From contig CALUHC010000022.1 in assembly GCA_944320355.1 (NCBI GenBank), forward strand, positions 1 to 64,000: DNA of 64,000 bases, in the 5' to 3' direction. Each line of letters opens with the position of its first letter. Positions within the stretch are counted from its first letter, which is position 1. Below, one piece after another: positions 1 through 8,293 of this stretch. A program made the translations under genes and the position numbers. The notes beneath the pieces are model-generated. The model was not told the origin of the DNA. It worked only from the letters and a program-made list of their open reading frames with translations, and made no database searches. The DNA comes from an uncultured Prevotella sp. Lineage in GTDB: Bacteria > Bacteroidota > Bacteroidia > Bacteroidales > Bacteroidaceae.

Positions 1-3000
1 TAGCGGTCGTCGAAGATGAGATGGCTCCAAGGCACCTCGTGCATCTTGCCCGTGAGCGACAGGTTGTCGTACCAGCCGAGGCCCTTGGCCCAGTTGAACT
101 CAAGCACGTGGCCGCAGCAGGTGCAACCACAGAAGTCTATGAACTCGTTGTGGTAGATGTACTCGTCGCCCAGCTTACCGAAGCCGTGGCCGCCGGCCTC
201 GTGCTGGATAACGCCGCGCGAGTCGAGCGGATAGCCGTATGTGCTCTGCGGGCAGAAGGCTATGGCCGAGCCGTCTTCCCACATCTGGCAGATGCCGCCG
301 TAGTCGGTGCTGTTAGGCACTATGATGATGAGCGTCTGGTTGAGGTTCTCCTTGGTTACGGTGGGCGCGTTGAGAGCGTACTCGAATATTGCGTCGTAGT
401 CGGCCCTGAGGCCCACGCCGCCGGTGAACGTCGTGTTGAAGCGGTTGTAGCGTATGGTGTTAACCGTGCCTACGCCAGTCTCCGTGGACAGCGGGAAGGC
501 CGTGTACACGTTGAAGTAGTCGCGGTAGGTGGTGTAAGGCTCTATGCCGAAGAAGTATTCCACCTCCTGCTTTATGTTCGTCAGGTAGTCGCCGTCGGAT
601 ATGTTCTTGCCGTCGTAACCGTCGCCGAGTATCACGATGTTTATGCCGCCGTTGTTGCCGCGCGTGGCCTTTTGCAGCGTCAGCCACTCATCCTCGCCGT
701 ACTCATAGTCATACTGCGTCACGGTACACTTGTGGGTGTACTCCTCGTCCTTCAGCTTGAACACAATCTCGCCCGTGCGGTCGGCCGAGCCTTTTGCCAT
801 TTCCTTTATGGTCAGCGTCACCTCGGCCTTGTTTCCGCCGCTTGTCTGCGACAGCTCGCACCAGTCGGGCATGCTCTCCACTTCCCATTCGCCCTCGGCA
901 TCAACAACAAGCGTCTGCTTGTGCTCGGTATTCAGTGCGCAAGCCACCGATGGACGGCACACCAGCTCGTGGTGGGCGGCTATGCGCTTGAAGTCGCTCC
1001 AGCCAGTGGCAGCCTGGTATTGCGGAATGGCCGACTCCGGCACTTCGAGCGTGAAGTTGTCCTTGGCCACGCCGTTGAAAGCCCCATCCTGTACATTTGC
1101 CGGCCATTCGCCTTTGCAGACGATGCTGCCGATGCCGAAGCAATTGCTGAAGGCGTTGCTTCGTATGTTCTCCACACTTTCGGGTATGACAAGCCCCTCA
1201 ATGCTTCTGCACTCTGCAAAAGCATTTGCGCCGATGGTCTGGATGCCCTCCGGGAATTCAACAACGCCCATGAGACGCCAATTGTATGCAAAAGCGTTGT
1301 CGCCAATGGAGGCAATGTCATTCGGTAGTTTCAGCTCTCCAGAGAAGTCACAGCCTTCAAAAGCACTTGCTCCAAGCGTTGTTAAGTTCTTTGGAAGAAC
1401 CAGCTCTCCCTTTAATGGCGTGTTGTTGAAAGCTCCAGGCTGTATTCCTGTTATGCCGTCATGCAGTTGGAGTGTACCGTTGAGTCCTGTACTTTGGAAA
1501 GCATATTGTGAAATCATTGTTACACCTTGTGGTATTTTCAAATCTCCTGTGAGGTTACTTGCTCCGGCAAAAGCAAAGTCGCCAATGAATTCCAGCTTTT
1601 CCGGGAGAATGAGGTTGCCGTAGTACCCGCTGTTTCCTGCAAAAGCATTGTGGCCAATATATTTAAGGTTGTTAGGCAATTTCAATTCGCAAGTAAAGTG
1701 ACAATCATTGAATGCGCCGTGAATGTCTACAGCTCCACCACCTCCGATGTATTCGAGAGTGCTGGGGAGAGACAGCGTTCCAGTGAGTGATGTACACCAA
1801 AGAAATGCGCTCGGTCCGATTTCTGTTACTCCCTCAGGAATGATTATAGAACCTGTGAGGTTGACGCAGTTTCTGAAAGCGCATTCGCCTATTCCTTTCA
1901 GGGTATCGGGGAGCACGACTCGGAGAAGCGATTTCTTTTCGTTGAAAGCGCTTCCTGTTATTATATCGTCTTTTTCGTCGAAGTCATTAGCTGCATCTCC
2001 TTTTTCCCAAGGCTTGCGCCCCATAAATCCACTCACACGAACCTCCTTCATGTTCAGGGACTGCAGGTTGTCCATTGAGTCGCGCATAAACTCAAAGTCC
2101 TTCGTGTTGATGCGGCCGGTCAGCTTCAAGTTCTTCACCTGGGTGTAGTCTTTGTTGGCAGCAACGATTGAGTCTTTAAGGTGTCCGGCGGTGGAGTTGA
2201 TCACGATATACTCGCGGGCTGTTGCGTCGTGGCTCACGAGGTCGTTCTCCCAGGGCGTGATGCTCTCGCTGATGAGGGTGAGGGTATACTGGCCTGTCTC
2301 GGCTTTCTTGTCCACGCGGATGGAGAAGTTGTTCATCTTCCCGGCGACGTAGGTCATGGCCTCGTCCTTGGTGAACTTATATGGGATGCCGCCGATGGTG
2401 ATGCTGAAGAGCGTCTGGCCGGCGGCCACGGTCTGCGGCACAACGATGGCTCGCCACTCGTCGCCTGTGCGGCTGGGCATGGTTGCCGTCTTTTCCACAT
2501 CGCCCGCAGGCGTCACCTCGCCCGTGGCGAGGTTGATTGTTGCCTCGCGTATGAGGTTTGTGGCCAGCACGGTCTTCTCCGTCTGCGCCCATTCGCCCGA
2601 GGCGAAGCCGCTGCCCTCCACGAGTGTGACGCGGGCGTTGGCCATGCGGTGCTGCATGGGCAGGCGAATCACGTTTGTGGTCGGAGCGACGTCGGCCACC
2701 TTGCCCCACAGGAAGTCGCTGGCCTCGTAGCCGCCCATGCCCTTGGCGTCGGTGGTGGTGCTCTGGTCGCGCTGCACGGTGAACGGGTATTCCTCTATGC
2801 TCTCGGGCGAGCCGAAGGGATAGTAGCCGTATACGTCGATGTGGGTGTGCTTGTCTTTCCAGTAGAGGTCGTAGGCCGAACTCCATTTATAGGCTTCCTC
2901 GTCGAACGTATGGCGCACGTTGTCGCCACGGTTGCCGCTCAACTGCAGCGTGCCGGGAGTGCTGCCATCGTAATCGACAATGTAAACGCCCATCACGTCG

Positions 3001-3233
3001 CCATCGCAGAAGCCGTTGTCGTTGACGCGGGTCACGGCCAGCTGGTCTATCTCGCCCGACAGGTTGATGCGCCCTGCCGAGTCAGGCGACGGCCCGTTGG
3101 TGAACAGGTCGTCTGAGCAGGCAGCCAACACAAGGAGGGAAGAAAGAAGAAGCCCCACTTTGCCCTTCACTCGTGAAGAGGAAGCTGCAAAGGCTCGCTG
3201 CCGCTTATTGATGTTATTATTAATGAATGTCAT
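1..3233 (-). CDS. Surface lipoprotein: fimbrillin-like, leucine-rich repeats, BACON, M64-type metallopeptidase (3' end outside window)
   Basis: The reading frame is open from ATG 3233 to the window edge, so only the first 1077 residues are seen. A lipoprotein signal ends at LVLAAC (Cys39), predicting an outer-membrane or surface lipoprotein. About residues 50-330 resemble a fimbrillin/Mfa-like domain. About 375-700 are BspA-type (LRR_5) repeats with recurring 'LxIPxGVxxIGxxAF' units. About 755-840 look like a BACON domain, a putative carbohydrate-binding fold. From about 845 the sequence matches M64 (IgA peptidase-like) proteins, with HEAGGH at 1011-1016, GDEY at 1022-1025 and a following VPWSHL. 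The histidine spacing is HExxxH rather than HExxH. It lies 113 bp after a fimbrillin-family gene on the same strand. Likely role: cell-surface adhesion plus proteolysis. Substrate unknown. Confidence 0.85.
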   Translation of the reverse strand, partial: MTFINNNINKRQRAFAASSSRVKGKVGLLLSSLLVLAACSDDLFTNGPSPDSAGRINLSGEIDQLAVTRVNDNGFCDGDVMGVYIVDYDGSTPGTLQLSGNRGDNVRHTFDEEAYKWSSAYDLYWKDKHTHIDVYGYYPFGSPESIEEYPFTVQRDQSTTTDAKGMGGYEASDFLWGKVADVAPTTNVIRLPMQHRMANARVTLVEGSGFASGEWAQTEKTVLATNLIREATINLATGEVTPAGDVEKTATMPSRTGDEWRAIVVPQTVAAGQTLFSITIGGIPYKFTKDEAMTYVAGKMNNFSIRVDKKAETGQYTLTLISESITPWENDLVSHDATAREYIVINSTAGHLKDSIVAANKDYTQVKNLKLTGRINTKDFEFMRDSMDNLQSLNMKEVRVSGFMGRKPWEKGDAANDFDEKDDIITGSAFNEKKSLLRVVLPDTLKGIGECAFRNCVNLTGSIIIPEGVTEIGPSAFLWCTSLTGTLSLPSTLEYIGGGGAVDIHGAFNDCHFTCELKLPNNLKYIGHNAFAGNSGYYGNLILPEKLEFIGDFAFAGASNLTGDLKIPQGVTMISQYAFQSTGLNGTLQLHDGITGIQPGAFNNTPLKGELVLPKNLTTLGASAFEGCDFSGELKLPNDIASIGDNAFAYNWRLMGVVEFPEGIQTIGANAFAECRSIEGLVIPESVENIRSNAFSNCFGIGSIVCKGEWPANVQDGAFNGVAKDNFTLEVPESAIPQYQAATGWSDFKRIAAHHELVCRPSVACALNTEHKQTLVVDAEGEWEVESMPDWCELSQTSGGNKAEVTLTIKEMAKGSADRTGEIVFKLKDEEYTHKCTVTQYDYEYGEDEWLTLQKATRGNNGGINIVILGDGYDGKNISDGDYLTNIKQEVEYFFGIEPYTTYRDYFNVYTAFPLSTETGVGTVNTIRYNRFNTTFTGGVGLRADYDAIFEYALNAPTVTKENLNQTLIIIVPNSTDYGGICQMWEDGSAIAFCPQSTYGYPLDSRGVIQHEAGGHGFGKLGDEYIYHNEFIDFCGCTCCGHVLEFNWAKGLGWYDNLSLTGKMHEVPWSHLIFDDR

Positions 3234-3316
3234 AACGATAGTTGGTTTTAGTTATTAATGGGGCTGGGAGTTCTGAGAGTTCCGAGAGAACAGAGAGGAC
3301 TGGCAGCCAGTAGAAA

Positions 3317-3343
3317 CACCCTCCCCCACCGGGGAGGGGCTTG
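3317..3343. repeat. CCCTCCCC/GGGGAGGG palindrome (copy 1)
   Basis: The sequence CCCTCCCCCACCGGGGAGGGG lies 3 bp beyond the stop codon of the fimbrillin gene. It belongs to a small repeat family with further copies near 4620, 5945, 6075 and 6130. It could fold at the 3' end of the mRNA. Confidence 0.7.
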
Positions 3344-3346
3344 TCT

Positions 3347-4282
3347 TCACTCTGCCGTTCCGCCGTAGTCGGTGCCGTCGTCCTGCCAGCGGTCTATGCT
3401 TACGTTGATGCCGTTGCTGGTCTTGCTGAGGGTGACGGTGCTGCGGTACATACGGCCGCTCTCGAGGGTGATGCCGCGCTTCAGGTTGAAGTCTCGGCCG
3501 TCAACGGTCACTGTGATGAGGTTGCCCTCGGCCACCTCCTGCGGCACTATCAGCGCCTTATAAGTATTGGTGGTGGTGAGCAGCGGCACCACGTTGGCCG
3601 CCTGTCCGGTGGCTGTGACAGCCGCCGTGGCGAGGTTTACCGTGGCATCGGTCTTTACGCCGTTTATCCTCACGCCGATGTCGGCTGCGGCAAGGCTCTC
3701 TTCGGTGAAGCCGTTGCCCGGCACGAGCGTTATCAGCATTTGGCTCATCACGTGGCGGGTGGCTATGCTTACGGCCTGCTCGGTGGGGGCCACGTCCTTT
3801 GTCGTGCCTATGAGCAGGTCGCCGGCCTTATATGCTGCCTCGGTGCTTTGGTCGGTGTTCAGGCTGAACGGCATCGCCTCCACGCTCGTCACCTCCTGTT
3901 GGTAGGGGTGATACAGGTAGAAATCGGCGTGTGTCTTGTCGTCCTTCCAGTATATGGGCGTGGCGGGAGTCCACGTCCCGTTGTAAGTGAAACGCATATT
4001 GTCCACGTGGTTGCCCGACGGCTGCAGGGCCGCGGCCGAGCCGTCGGCGGCGCGGTTCACCACGTAGAGGCCTATCCTGTCTCCTGCCTCAAATGCATAG
4101 TCGGTGACGCGGGTGCCGTCGATGCCCGTCAGCGAGGTACTTATGTTGATGGCTATCTTCTCCGGCGTTGTCGGCTCTGTGGGCGGCGGAGTGACAGGTG
4201 CTGTGCTTTCGTCACCTCCCGATGAGCAGGCAGTAATCAGCAGTGCCGTGAACAATAATGTTCCTAATTCCTTTTTTCTCAT
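3347..4282 (-). CDS. Fimbrillin-family lipoprotein
   Basis: 311 residues with a type II signal peptide (LLITAC, Cys19) followed by a Ser/Gly/Pro/Thr-rich linker. The body has the order seen in Mfa/FimA-like proteins of Bacteroidales: an early 'DRIGLYVVN' strand, 'YWKDDKTHADFYLYHPY', a central 'ATRHVMSQMLITLVPG' and a C-terminal 'ISIDRWQDDGTDYGG'-like end. Such lipoproteins are minor or anchoring fimbrial subunits that are exported, lipidated and proteolytically assembled. It precedes the M64 fusion, whose N-terminal third shows the same layout, so the two may act at the same surface structure. A GGGGAGGG palindrome sits directly after its stop codon. Confidence 0.85.
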   Translation of the reverse strand: MRKKELGTLLFTALLITACSSGGDESTAPVTPPPTEPTTPEKIAINISTSLTGIDGTRVTDYAFEAGDRIGLYVVNRAADGSAAALQPSGNHVDNMRFTYNGTWTPATPIYWKDDKTHADFYLYHPYQQEVTSVEAMPFSLNTDQSTEAAYKAGDLLIGTTKDVAPTEQAVSIATRHVMSQMLITLVPGNGFTEESLAAADIGVRINGVKTDATVNLATAAVTATGQAANVVPLLTTTNTYKALIVPQEVAEGNLITVTVDGRDFNLKRGITLESGRMYRSTVTLSKTSNGINVSIDRWQDDGTDYGGTAE

Positions 4283-4390
4283 AACTTCAATGTTTTAGGT
4301 AATGTGTTCAATTAATGTTTATTTTACAAAACAAGGGTTGTCAGCGGGGATACATTGCCGCTTTTTCTGCAGAAACTCGTTTGTTTGTCT

Positions 4391-4422
4391 GCAAAAATAG
4401 CAAAATTAAAAAGGAAATGCAA
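4391..4422 (-). promoter_or_regulatory. Promoter for the fimbrillin gene
   Basis: On the minus strand TTG (4420-4422) is followed after 20 bases by TATTTTTGC (4391-4399), matching the Bacteroidota -33/-7 pattern. A second TAATTTTGC overlaps just upstream at 4400-4408. The ATG is at 4282, giving a leader of roughly 100 nt. Confidence 0.6.
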
Positions 4423-4618
4423 TATCAGGCCAGGTTCATTTCGGTTCATTTGGAATAAAATGATACAGGAAAATGGGTAAAAGACAATGCCTGAAAGGAT
4501 GGGAGGGCTGGGAGTGATAGGAGTGATAGGAGGGCCGGGAGCCCCTTCCCGGCCATTCCCCGTGGGTAGGAAGGCATGGGAGGGCAGTGAGAACTGATGT
4601 TGCTGAACCTCCGCATGG

Positions 4619-4656
4619 AGCTCCCTCCCCACCGGGGAGGGATGGCGAGGGGCTAC
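4619..4656. repeat. CCCTCCCC/GGGGAGGG palindrome (copy 2)
   Basis: CTCCCTCCCC and GGGGAGGGATGG form an inverted repeat that ends 7 bp from the stop codon of the esterase gene on the minus strand. It matches the copy near 6130 over about 30 bp, including a trailing GAGGGGCT. Confidence 0.7.
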
Positions 4657-4662
4657 CGGTCG

Positions 4663-5997
4663 TCAATGCAGCTGCCGCTCCATCCACTCCATGGCCTCGT
4701 CGTTGGTTTCGGGGAATCGCCAGTGTCCGCTGGTGGGCGTCACGGCGAGCGTTTTCGGTACGGTGATGACGTTATATGCGGCGTAAGTGGATGTGGGCGA
4801 GCAGGTGTCGTCGTTATAGCCGAAAGAGAAGAATACAGGGCAGGTGAGCTTTCGGGCGAAGTTCGCCACGTCGTAGTAGGGCAGGGTCCGCTCAGCCCCG
4901 GCGGCCTCCTGACGGTCGCGGAAGTACTTGGGCCATCCGCCGGCGCGCCCTTGGCGGAAGCCGAGCAGGTCGCAAAGGGCGGGATAGAATGGCGCGCAGA
5001 ACGTCACCTTCGGGTTGAGTGCGGCGGTGACTATGGTGAGAGCGCCGCCCTGGCTGCCGCCCGTCACTCCAACGTTGCGCCCGTCCCAGTCGGGCAGCGA
5101 GCAGAGAAAGTCCACGCAGCGCGAGCACCCCGCATAGACGCTGCGGTAGTAGAAGCTGTCCTTGTCGGCAATGCCTCGTCGCTCGTATCCTCCGGCGGCG
5201 CGGCGCGGGGCGGCATACTCTTCGTCGCTCAGCTCGGGGTTGCAGCCGTTGTGGATGTTTATATTAAGGTATATATAGCCGTGCTCGCTGTAGTAGGTGG
5301 TGGGCTCTATCTTCTTGGAGCCTGCGCCTGGCGGGCAGAACAGCACGGGGTGCTTCTTGCCGTCGCGCGGGCGGGTCAGGTATCCGTACATATTCCTGCC
5401 GCCGGGCCCTACGTTGAGCCTTACGAGAGCCACCTCTATGCTGTCGTTGGAGTACTTTGGCAGGGGCGTTATCTCGGGCGTGAGGTCTGTCTGCCTGGCC
5501 TCCTCCACGGCTTTGCGCCAGAAGCCGTCAAAGTCGGCGGGCATGGGCGTGAGCGGTTTTATGGCCTCGTGACTGAAAGCCACCTTCACCAAGTCCTTGT
5601 ATTCCTTGCCGTAGACGCTGAAGCTGAGGTCGCAGGCCCTGAATCCCGGTTCTGTGCGCGTTCCTATCGGTATGTTGGCCTTGCCCGCGCGGAACACGGT
5701 TGAGTCGCGCTCTTCCGGCAGTGACATCTCGTCGCCTGTGCGATAAAAGACTTTCACTCCGTCCAAGGCGTTGCCGCCCTTGTATGCCTCGATGGTCAGA
5801 GTGGCCTGCTCACCCGTTCGATAGTTGCGGTCGGGGTGGTCTGTGGTCACGAGATATTCCACGTACTGGCGGCGCGGCTTGGAGAATTGGGCCGAGGCGG
5901 TAAGCGAGAAGAGAAGGAAAAGGAGGAGGAGAAGTCCCTCTCCATGCCCTCCCCTGTGGAGAGGGAACTGTGGGTGATAGTTGGTGAGGTTGGTCAT
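4663..5997 (-). CDS. Acetyl-xylan-esterase-like hydrolase (AXE1/CE7 family)
   Basis: 444 residues with a hydrophobic signal segment (LLLLLFLLFSLTASAQ) that predicts export. An N-terminal beta-rich region of about 130 residues precedes an alpha/beta hydrolase domain. GGSQGG places the nucleophile at Ser315, FGYNDD gives Asp396/397 and SGHW gives His425, a full catalytic triad in the order expected for CE7 deacetylases. Likely reaction: removal of acetyl esters from xylan or other glycans in the periplasm or outside the cell. The only ATG in frame upstream of the signal segment is 5997, and residues 11-21 (FPLHRGGHGEG) are encoded by a dispersed GC-rich palindrome. The natural start may therefore have been altered by the repeat. 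Confidence 0.85.
   Translation of the reverse strand: MTNLTNYHPQFPLHRGGHGEGLLLLLFLLFSLTASAQFSKPRRQYVEYLVTTDHPDRNYRTGEQATLTIEAYKGGNALDGVKVFYRTGDEMSLPEERDSTVFRAGKANIPIGTRTEPGFRACDLSFSVYGKEYKDLVKVAFSHEAIKPLTPMPADFDGFWRKAVEEARQTDLTPEITPLPKYSNDSIEVALVRLNVGPGGRNMYGYLTRPRDGKKHPVLFCPPGAGSKKIEPTTYYSEHGYIYLNINIHNGCNPELSDEEYAAPRRAAGGYERRGIADKDSFYYRSVYAGCSRCVDFLCSLPDWDGRNVGVTGGSQGGALTIVTAALNPKVTFCAPFYPALCDLLGFRQGRAGGWPKYFRDRQEAAGAERTLPYYDVANFARKLTCPVFFSFGYNDDTCSPTSTYAAYNVITVPKTLAVTPTSGHWRFPETNDEAMEWMERQLH
5937..5972. repeat. CCCTCCCC/GGGGAGGG palindrome inside the esterase 5' end (copy 3)
   Basis: CCCTCCCCTGTGGAGAGGG belongs to the same family as the copies at 4619 and 6128, but here it lies within the coding sequence and supplies about 11 residues between the start codon and the signal-peptide core. 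Confidence 0.65.
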
Positions 5998-6068
5998 TGT
6001 GTTATTTTTTATGGGAGTTTTGGGAGTAAAGGGAGAGCATGGAGAGCAGATGCTACTGGCAGTCCTTC

Positions 6069-6098
6069 CTCAATCCTCCCCGTGGGGAGGGAGTGATG
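6069..6098. repeat. CCCTCCCC/GGGGAGGG palindrome (copy 4)
   Basis: TCCTCCCCGTGGGGAGGGAG forms a near-perfect hairpin in the gap between the unknown gene ending at 6168 and the esterase start at 5997. Confidence 0.65.
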
Positions 6099-6127
6099 GT
6101 AGAACTGATGCCGCTGATGCCGCATGG

Positions 6128-6165
6128 CGCTCCCTCCACACAGGGGAGGGACGGGGAGGGGCTGT
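6128..6165. repeat. CCCTCCCC/GGGGAGGG palindrome (copy 5)
   Basis: GCTCCCTCCACACAGGGGAG begins the copy, which ends 2-3 bp from the stop codon of the minus-strand gene at 6168. With copies 1 and 2 this shows a repeated position directly after stop codons. Confidence 0.65.
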
Positions 6166-6167
6166 AG

Positions 6168-6926
6168 TCAGTTCGCCATGTCATCCTGCGATATTATGCC
6201 TTCAGTCTTCACCAGCTCGGCGTATGTGCGGTCCATCTCGGCGGTCATTACGCCGAAGTTGTGCTCCGTCTGGCAGGCGCGTAGGAATATGGCGCTCAGT
6301 CCGTCCTCGCCGGTCAGTCCGCTGAGCGAGAGCGGCTTGTCGTGCAGCAGTGTGCCCATTGCTTCGAGCAGCAGGCGGAAGAGCGTGGCCTGATGGAGCG
6401 AGACCTTGCCTGTGCGTGCGTGGCGTATGCCTCGTGCGTATGCAAGCATGGTGGTGCGCACGGTGAGCGCAATGGCCGTGTCGCTGTCCACGTTGTCTGC
6501 CGTGCCTCCTGTCGGCTTGTCGCGGCGGGTGTATTCGCGCAGGTGTGTGCCCACGTCGGGCACGCGCCCGCCCAGCAGCGACATGAAGTTGCGCTTATAT
6601 TCGGCCACCATCGCGGCATATATCCCCTCCGTGCGGCAGGCCATGCGCACCAGCGCGCTCATGTCAGTGCGGCTCATGTCGGCCCAGCGCAGCTCGCGCT
6701 CTATCTCGTCCATGGAGTAGTTGATGCGCGCCAGGGGGTAGAACAGCGTGTCGTTGAACACACTGCCAACGGCCTCGTAGTGGTTGAGCATGGCCTGCTT
6801 CACCGCTTGCGGGCTGAACTTGGCCGACGCGTCCTTGACGAGGCAGTCGGTGATGCCGGCCGCGAAGGCTCCGAAAAAGCTGCGCACCAGCGCGGCAACA
6901 ACCTTATATTTGTCTATGTTGTCCAT
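6168..6926 (-). CDS. Unknown conserved-looking protein, 252 aa
   Basis: I do not recognise a family. The protein has no signal peptide and looks mostly alpha-helical, with a mixed acidic/basic surface and Met/Ala-rich helices. A Thr/Gly linker (TGGTADNVDSDT) near residues 140-150 separates two halves. It is more convincing than the opposite-strand frame because its composition is that of a normal soluble protein. It is transcribed divergently from the gene at 7041. A TATTTTTG box at 6936-6943 would start transcription within a few bases of the ATG, so the message may be nearly leaderless. Cytoplasmic role unknown. Confidence 0.7.
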   Translation of the reverse strand: MDNIDKYKVVAALVRSFFGAFAAGITDCLVKDASAKFSPQAVKQAMLNHYEAVGSVFNDTLFYPLARINYSMDEIERELRWADMSRTDMSALVRMACRTEGIYAAMVAEYKRNFMSLLGGRVPDVGTHLREYTRRDKPTGGTADNVDSDTAIALTVRTTMLAYARGIRHARTGKVSLHQATLFRLLLEAMGTLLHDKPLSLSGLTGEDGLSAIFLRACQTEHNFGVMTAEMDRTYAELVKTEGIISQDDMAN

Positions 6927-6935
6927 AATTGGTTA

Positions 6936-6943
6936 CAAAAATA
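6936..6943 (-). promoter_or_regulatory. -7 box for the 252-aa unknown gene
   Basis: TATTTTTG on the minus strand lies only 10 bp before the ATG at 6926. If it is used, the 5' leader is very short. Confidence 0.45.
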
Positions 6944-6985
6944 GCAAAAATTTATGTAAACAAAGTGGACGGAAGCGCGTTTTAT

Positions 6986-7017
6986 TTTGACGTTATTCAG
7001 AATAGCGTTAATTTTGC
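6986..7017 (+). promoter_or_regulatory. Promoter for the small membrane protein gene
   Basis: TTTG (6986-6989), a 19-base spacer and TAATTTTGC (7009-7017) match the Bacteroidota consensus exactly. The ATG follows at 7041. Confidence 0.7.
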
Positions 7018-7040
7018 AGTGACAAACTGTATGATAGGTT

Positions 7041-7391
7041 ATGGACGACAGAAGCCGCGAGCGATTTGAGGAACTGTGGCGCGAACAGGGCTACCGCCTG
7101 CTGCGCGAGGACGAGGAGTACCGCCGACTGGCCGACAGCTATAAGCTGAAGACCGGCTCGGACTTCATGCTTTTTGCCATCCCGCTGCTTGTCGGCGTGG
7201 TGTTCATGGACAAGGCTCCTATAGAGCGCGAGCTGCTGCGCTGGCTGGCGTGCGCGGCCGTTGTTGTTGTGGCGTTTGTGGTCTGCGCGTGGCTGAAATC
7301 GGTCGTGAGCGGTTCGGGTTCTGCTGCCGACGTGGAGCGCAGGGTGAAAGAGCGGTGCTACAAGCGCTTTGTTGAGACGGGGCGGCTGTGA
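7041..7391 (+). CDS. Small two-helix membrane protein, 116 aa
   Basis: A charged N-terminal segment of about 40 residues (many Arg/Glu) precedes two closely spaced hydrophobic segments (about 45-62 and 70-90). A basic cytoplasmic-looking tail (RRVKERCYKRF) follows. It has its own strong promoter. No family was recognised and no enzymatic motif is visible. It is probably an inner-membrane protein with both termini on the same side. Confidence 0.7.
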   Translation: MDDRSRERFEELWREQGYRLLREDEEYRRLADSYKLKTGSDFMLFAIPLLVGVVFMDKAPIERELLRWLACAAVVVVAFVVCAWLKSVVSGSGSAADVERRVKERCYKRFVETGRL

Positions 7392-7635
7392 CGGGGTGGC
7401 ACGTGCGGCGGATTAAGACGCTGTTTTGGTTTTGTCAATGCGGTCGTTTTGTCTGCCGTTTTGAGAGCCTTTTCAGTCTTATTTGCCTTTCAGATTCGTC
7501 ACATGGCCTGCACGTGTTGCCCGGCGCAGCGAAAAACGCTCCTCGGCAGAGGGGCGATTATGCCTCGAAAGTTCATCTCAACCCGGCAGTGGAAAAAGTC
7601 AAAACAGCTTCTAAGGAAACGCAAATTAACTATTT

Positions 7636-8085
7636 ATGGACGTACAGACAAGCGAAGACATACTCACCGGCCACGGCGTCAAGCCGACGGCCAATCGCAT
7701 AGTGGTGCTCAAGGAGCTGGCGGCGGCAGAACGGCCCATGTCGCTCTCGGAGCTTGAATGCAGGATATTGTCGATAGACAAGTCGGGGATATTCCGTGCG
7801 CTCGCGGTGTTCAAGGAGCACCATCTCGTGCACGTCATCGAGGATGGGGGCGACGGCGTGCGCTACGAACTGTGCCGCAGCCGCAACGAGGGCGAGGACG
7901 ATGACCAGCACGCCCACTTCTATTGCGAGCGTTGCCGCCACACATTCTGCTTTGAAGACATCGCCGTGCCGCAGGTGCGGCTGCCCGACGGCTACGAGGT
8001 GTGCTCGGTCAACTATATGATAAAGGGCGTCTGCCCCGACTGCAGGCGCAAGGAAGGGCGTGGAATGTTAAAAGTCAAAGATTAA
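7636..8085 (+). CDS. Fur-family metal-dependent transcriptional regulator
   Basis: 149 residues with an N-terminal winged helix (KPTANRIVVLKEL... SGIFRALAVF). The dimerisation/metal domain has HAHFYC (His92, His94, Cys97), C-x2-C at 97/100 and a second C-x2-C at 133/136, the structural zinc site of the family. It would act as a cytoplasmic repressor that senses iron, zinc or peroxide. The subgroup (Fur, Zur or PerR) cannot be decided from motifs alone. Zinc is suggested weakly by a zinc-type transport pair 13 kb away. The stop codon TAA overlaps the flanking direct repeat of an inverted-repeat element, so the C-terminal residues (LKVKD) may have been set by that insertion. Confidence 0.9.
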   Translation: MDVQTSEDILTGHGVKPTANRIVVLKELAAAERPMSLSELECRILSIDKSGIFRALAVFKEHHLVHVIEDGGDGVRYELCRSRNEGEDDDQHAHFYCERCRHTFCFEDIAVPQVRLPDGYEVCSVNYMIKGVCPDCRRKEGRGMLKVKD

Positions 8086-8293
8086 TGAATGTCCGCAAGT
8101 TGCCAAACGTGTTTGAAAGAGTTTCACTTGTCCACTCCTTTTCCAAAGGAGGGGCGGGGTGGCTTGTCAAAATAGCCTGATGTACTATGCGTTTCATCAT
8201 AGATTATGGCATTATTCTACAAACCATCCCTGCCCCTCCTTTGGAGAAGGAGGGGACAATGCGCTTCTATTTGGCAATATGCGGACATTCATA
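8084..8293. mobile_element. MITE-like element with terminal inverted repeats at the fur stop codon
   Basis: Outer inverted repeats 8085-8104 and 8273-8292 (ATGAATGTCCGCAAGTTGCC versus ATGAATGTCCGCATATTGCC) match at 18 of 20 positions. A second, inner inverted repeat is 8129-8165 / 8221-8258 and is built of the CCTCCTTT/AAAGGAGGGG type. The direct repeat AAAGATT flanks the element (8077-8083, 8294-8300) and looks like a target duplication. No protein is encoded, so movement would need a transposase from elsewhere. Confidence 0.6.

Larger units (their letters stand above)
4283..4662. other. Intergenic region between fimbrillin and esterase genes
   Basis: This 380-bp gap holds the fimbrillin promoter (about 4391-4422, minus) and, near 4505-4535, direct repeats of 'GGGAGTGATAGGAGTGATAGGAGGG' type (written here only as a pattern of GGAGTGATA units). 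A CCCTCCCC palindrome lies at 4619-4656. Short open frames here follow the repeat composition and are not supported as genes. Confidence 0.6.

Noticed and set aside
21-1328. A 435-codon open frame on the plus strand
   Set aside because: It is antisense to the M64 lipoprotein, which has clear domains. Its residues are Val/Ala/His/Arg-rich, as expected for a shadow in GC-rich DNA.
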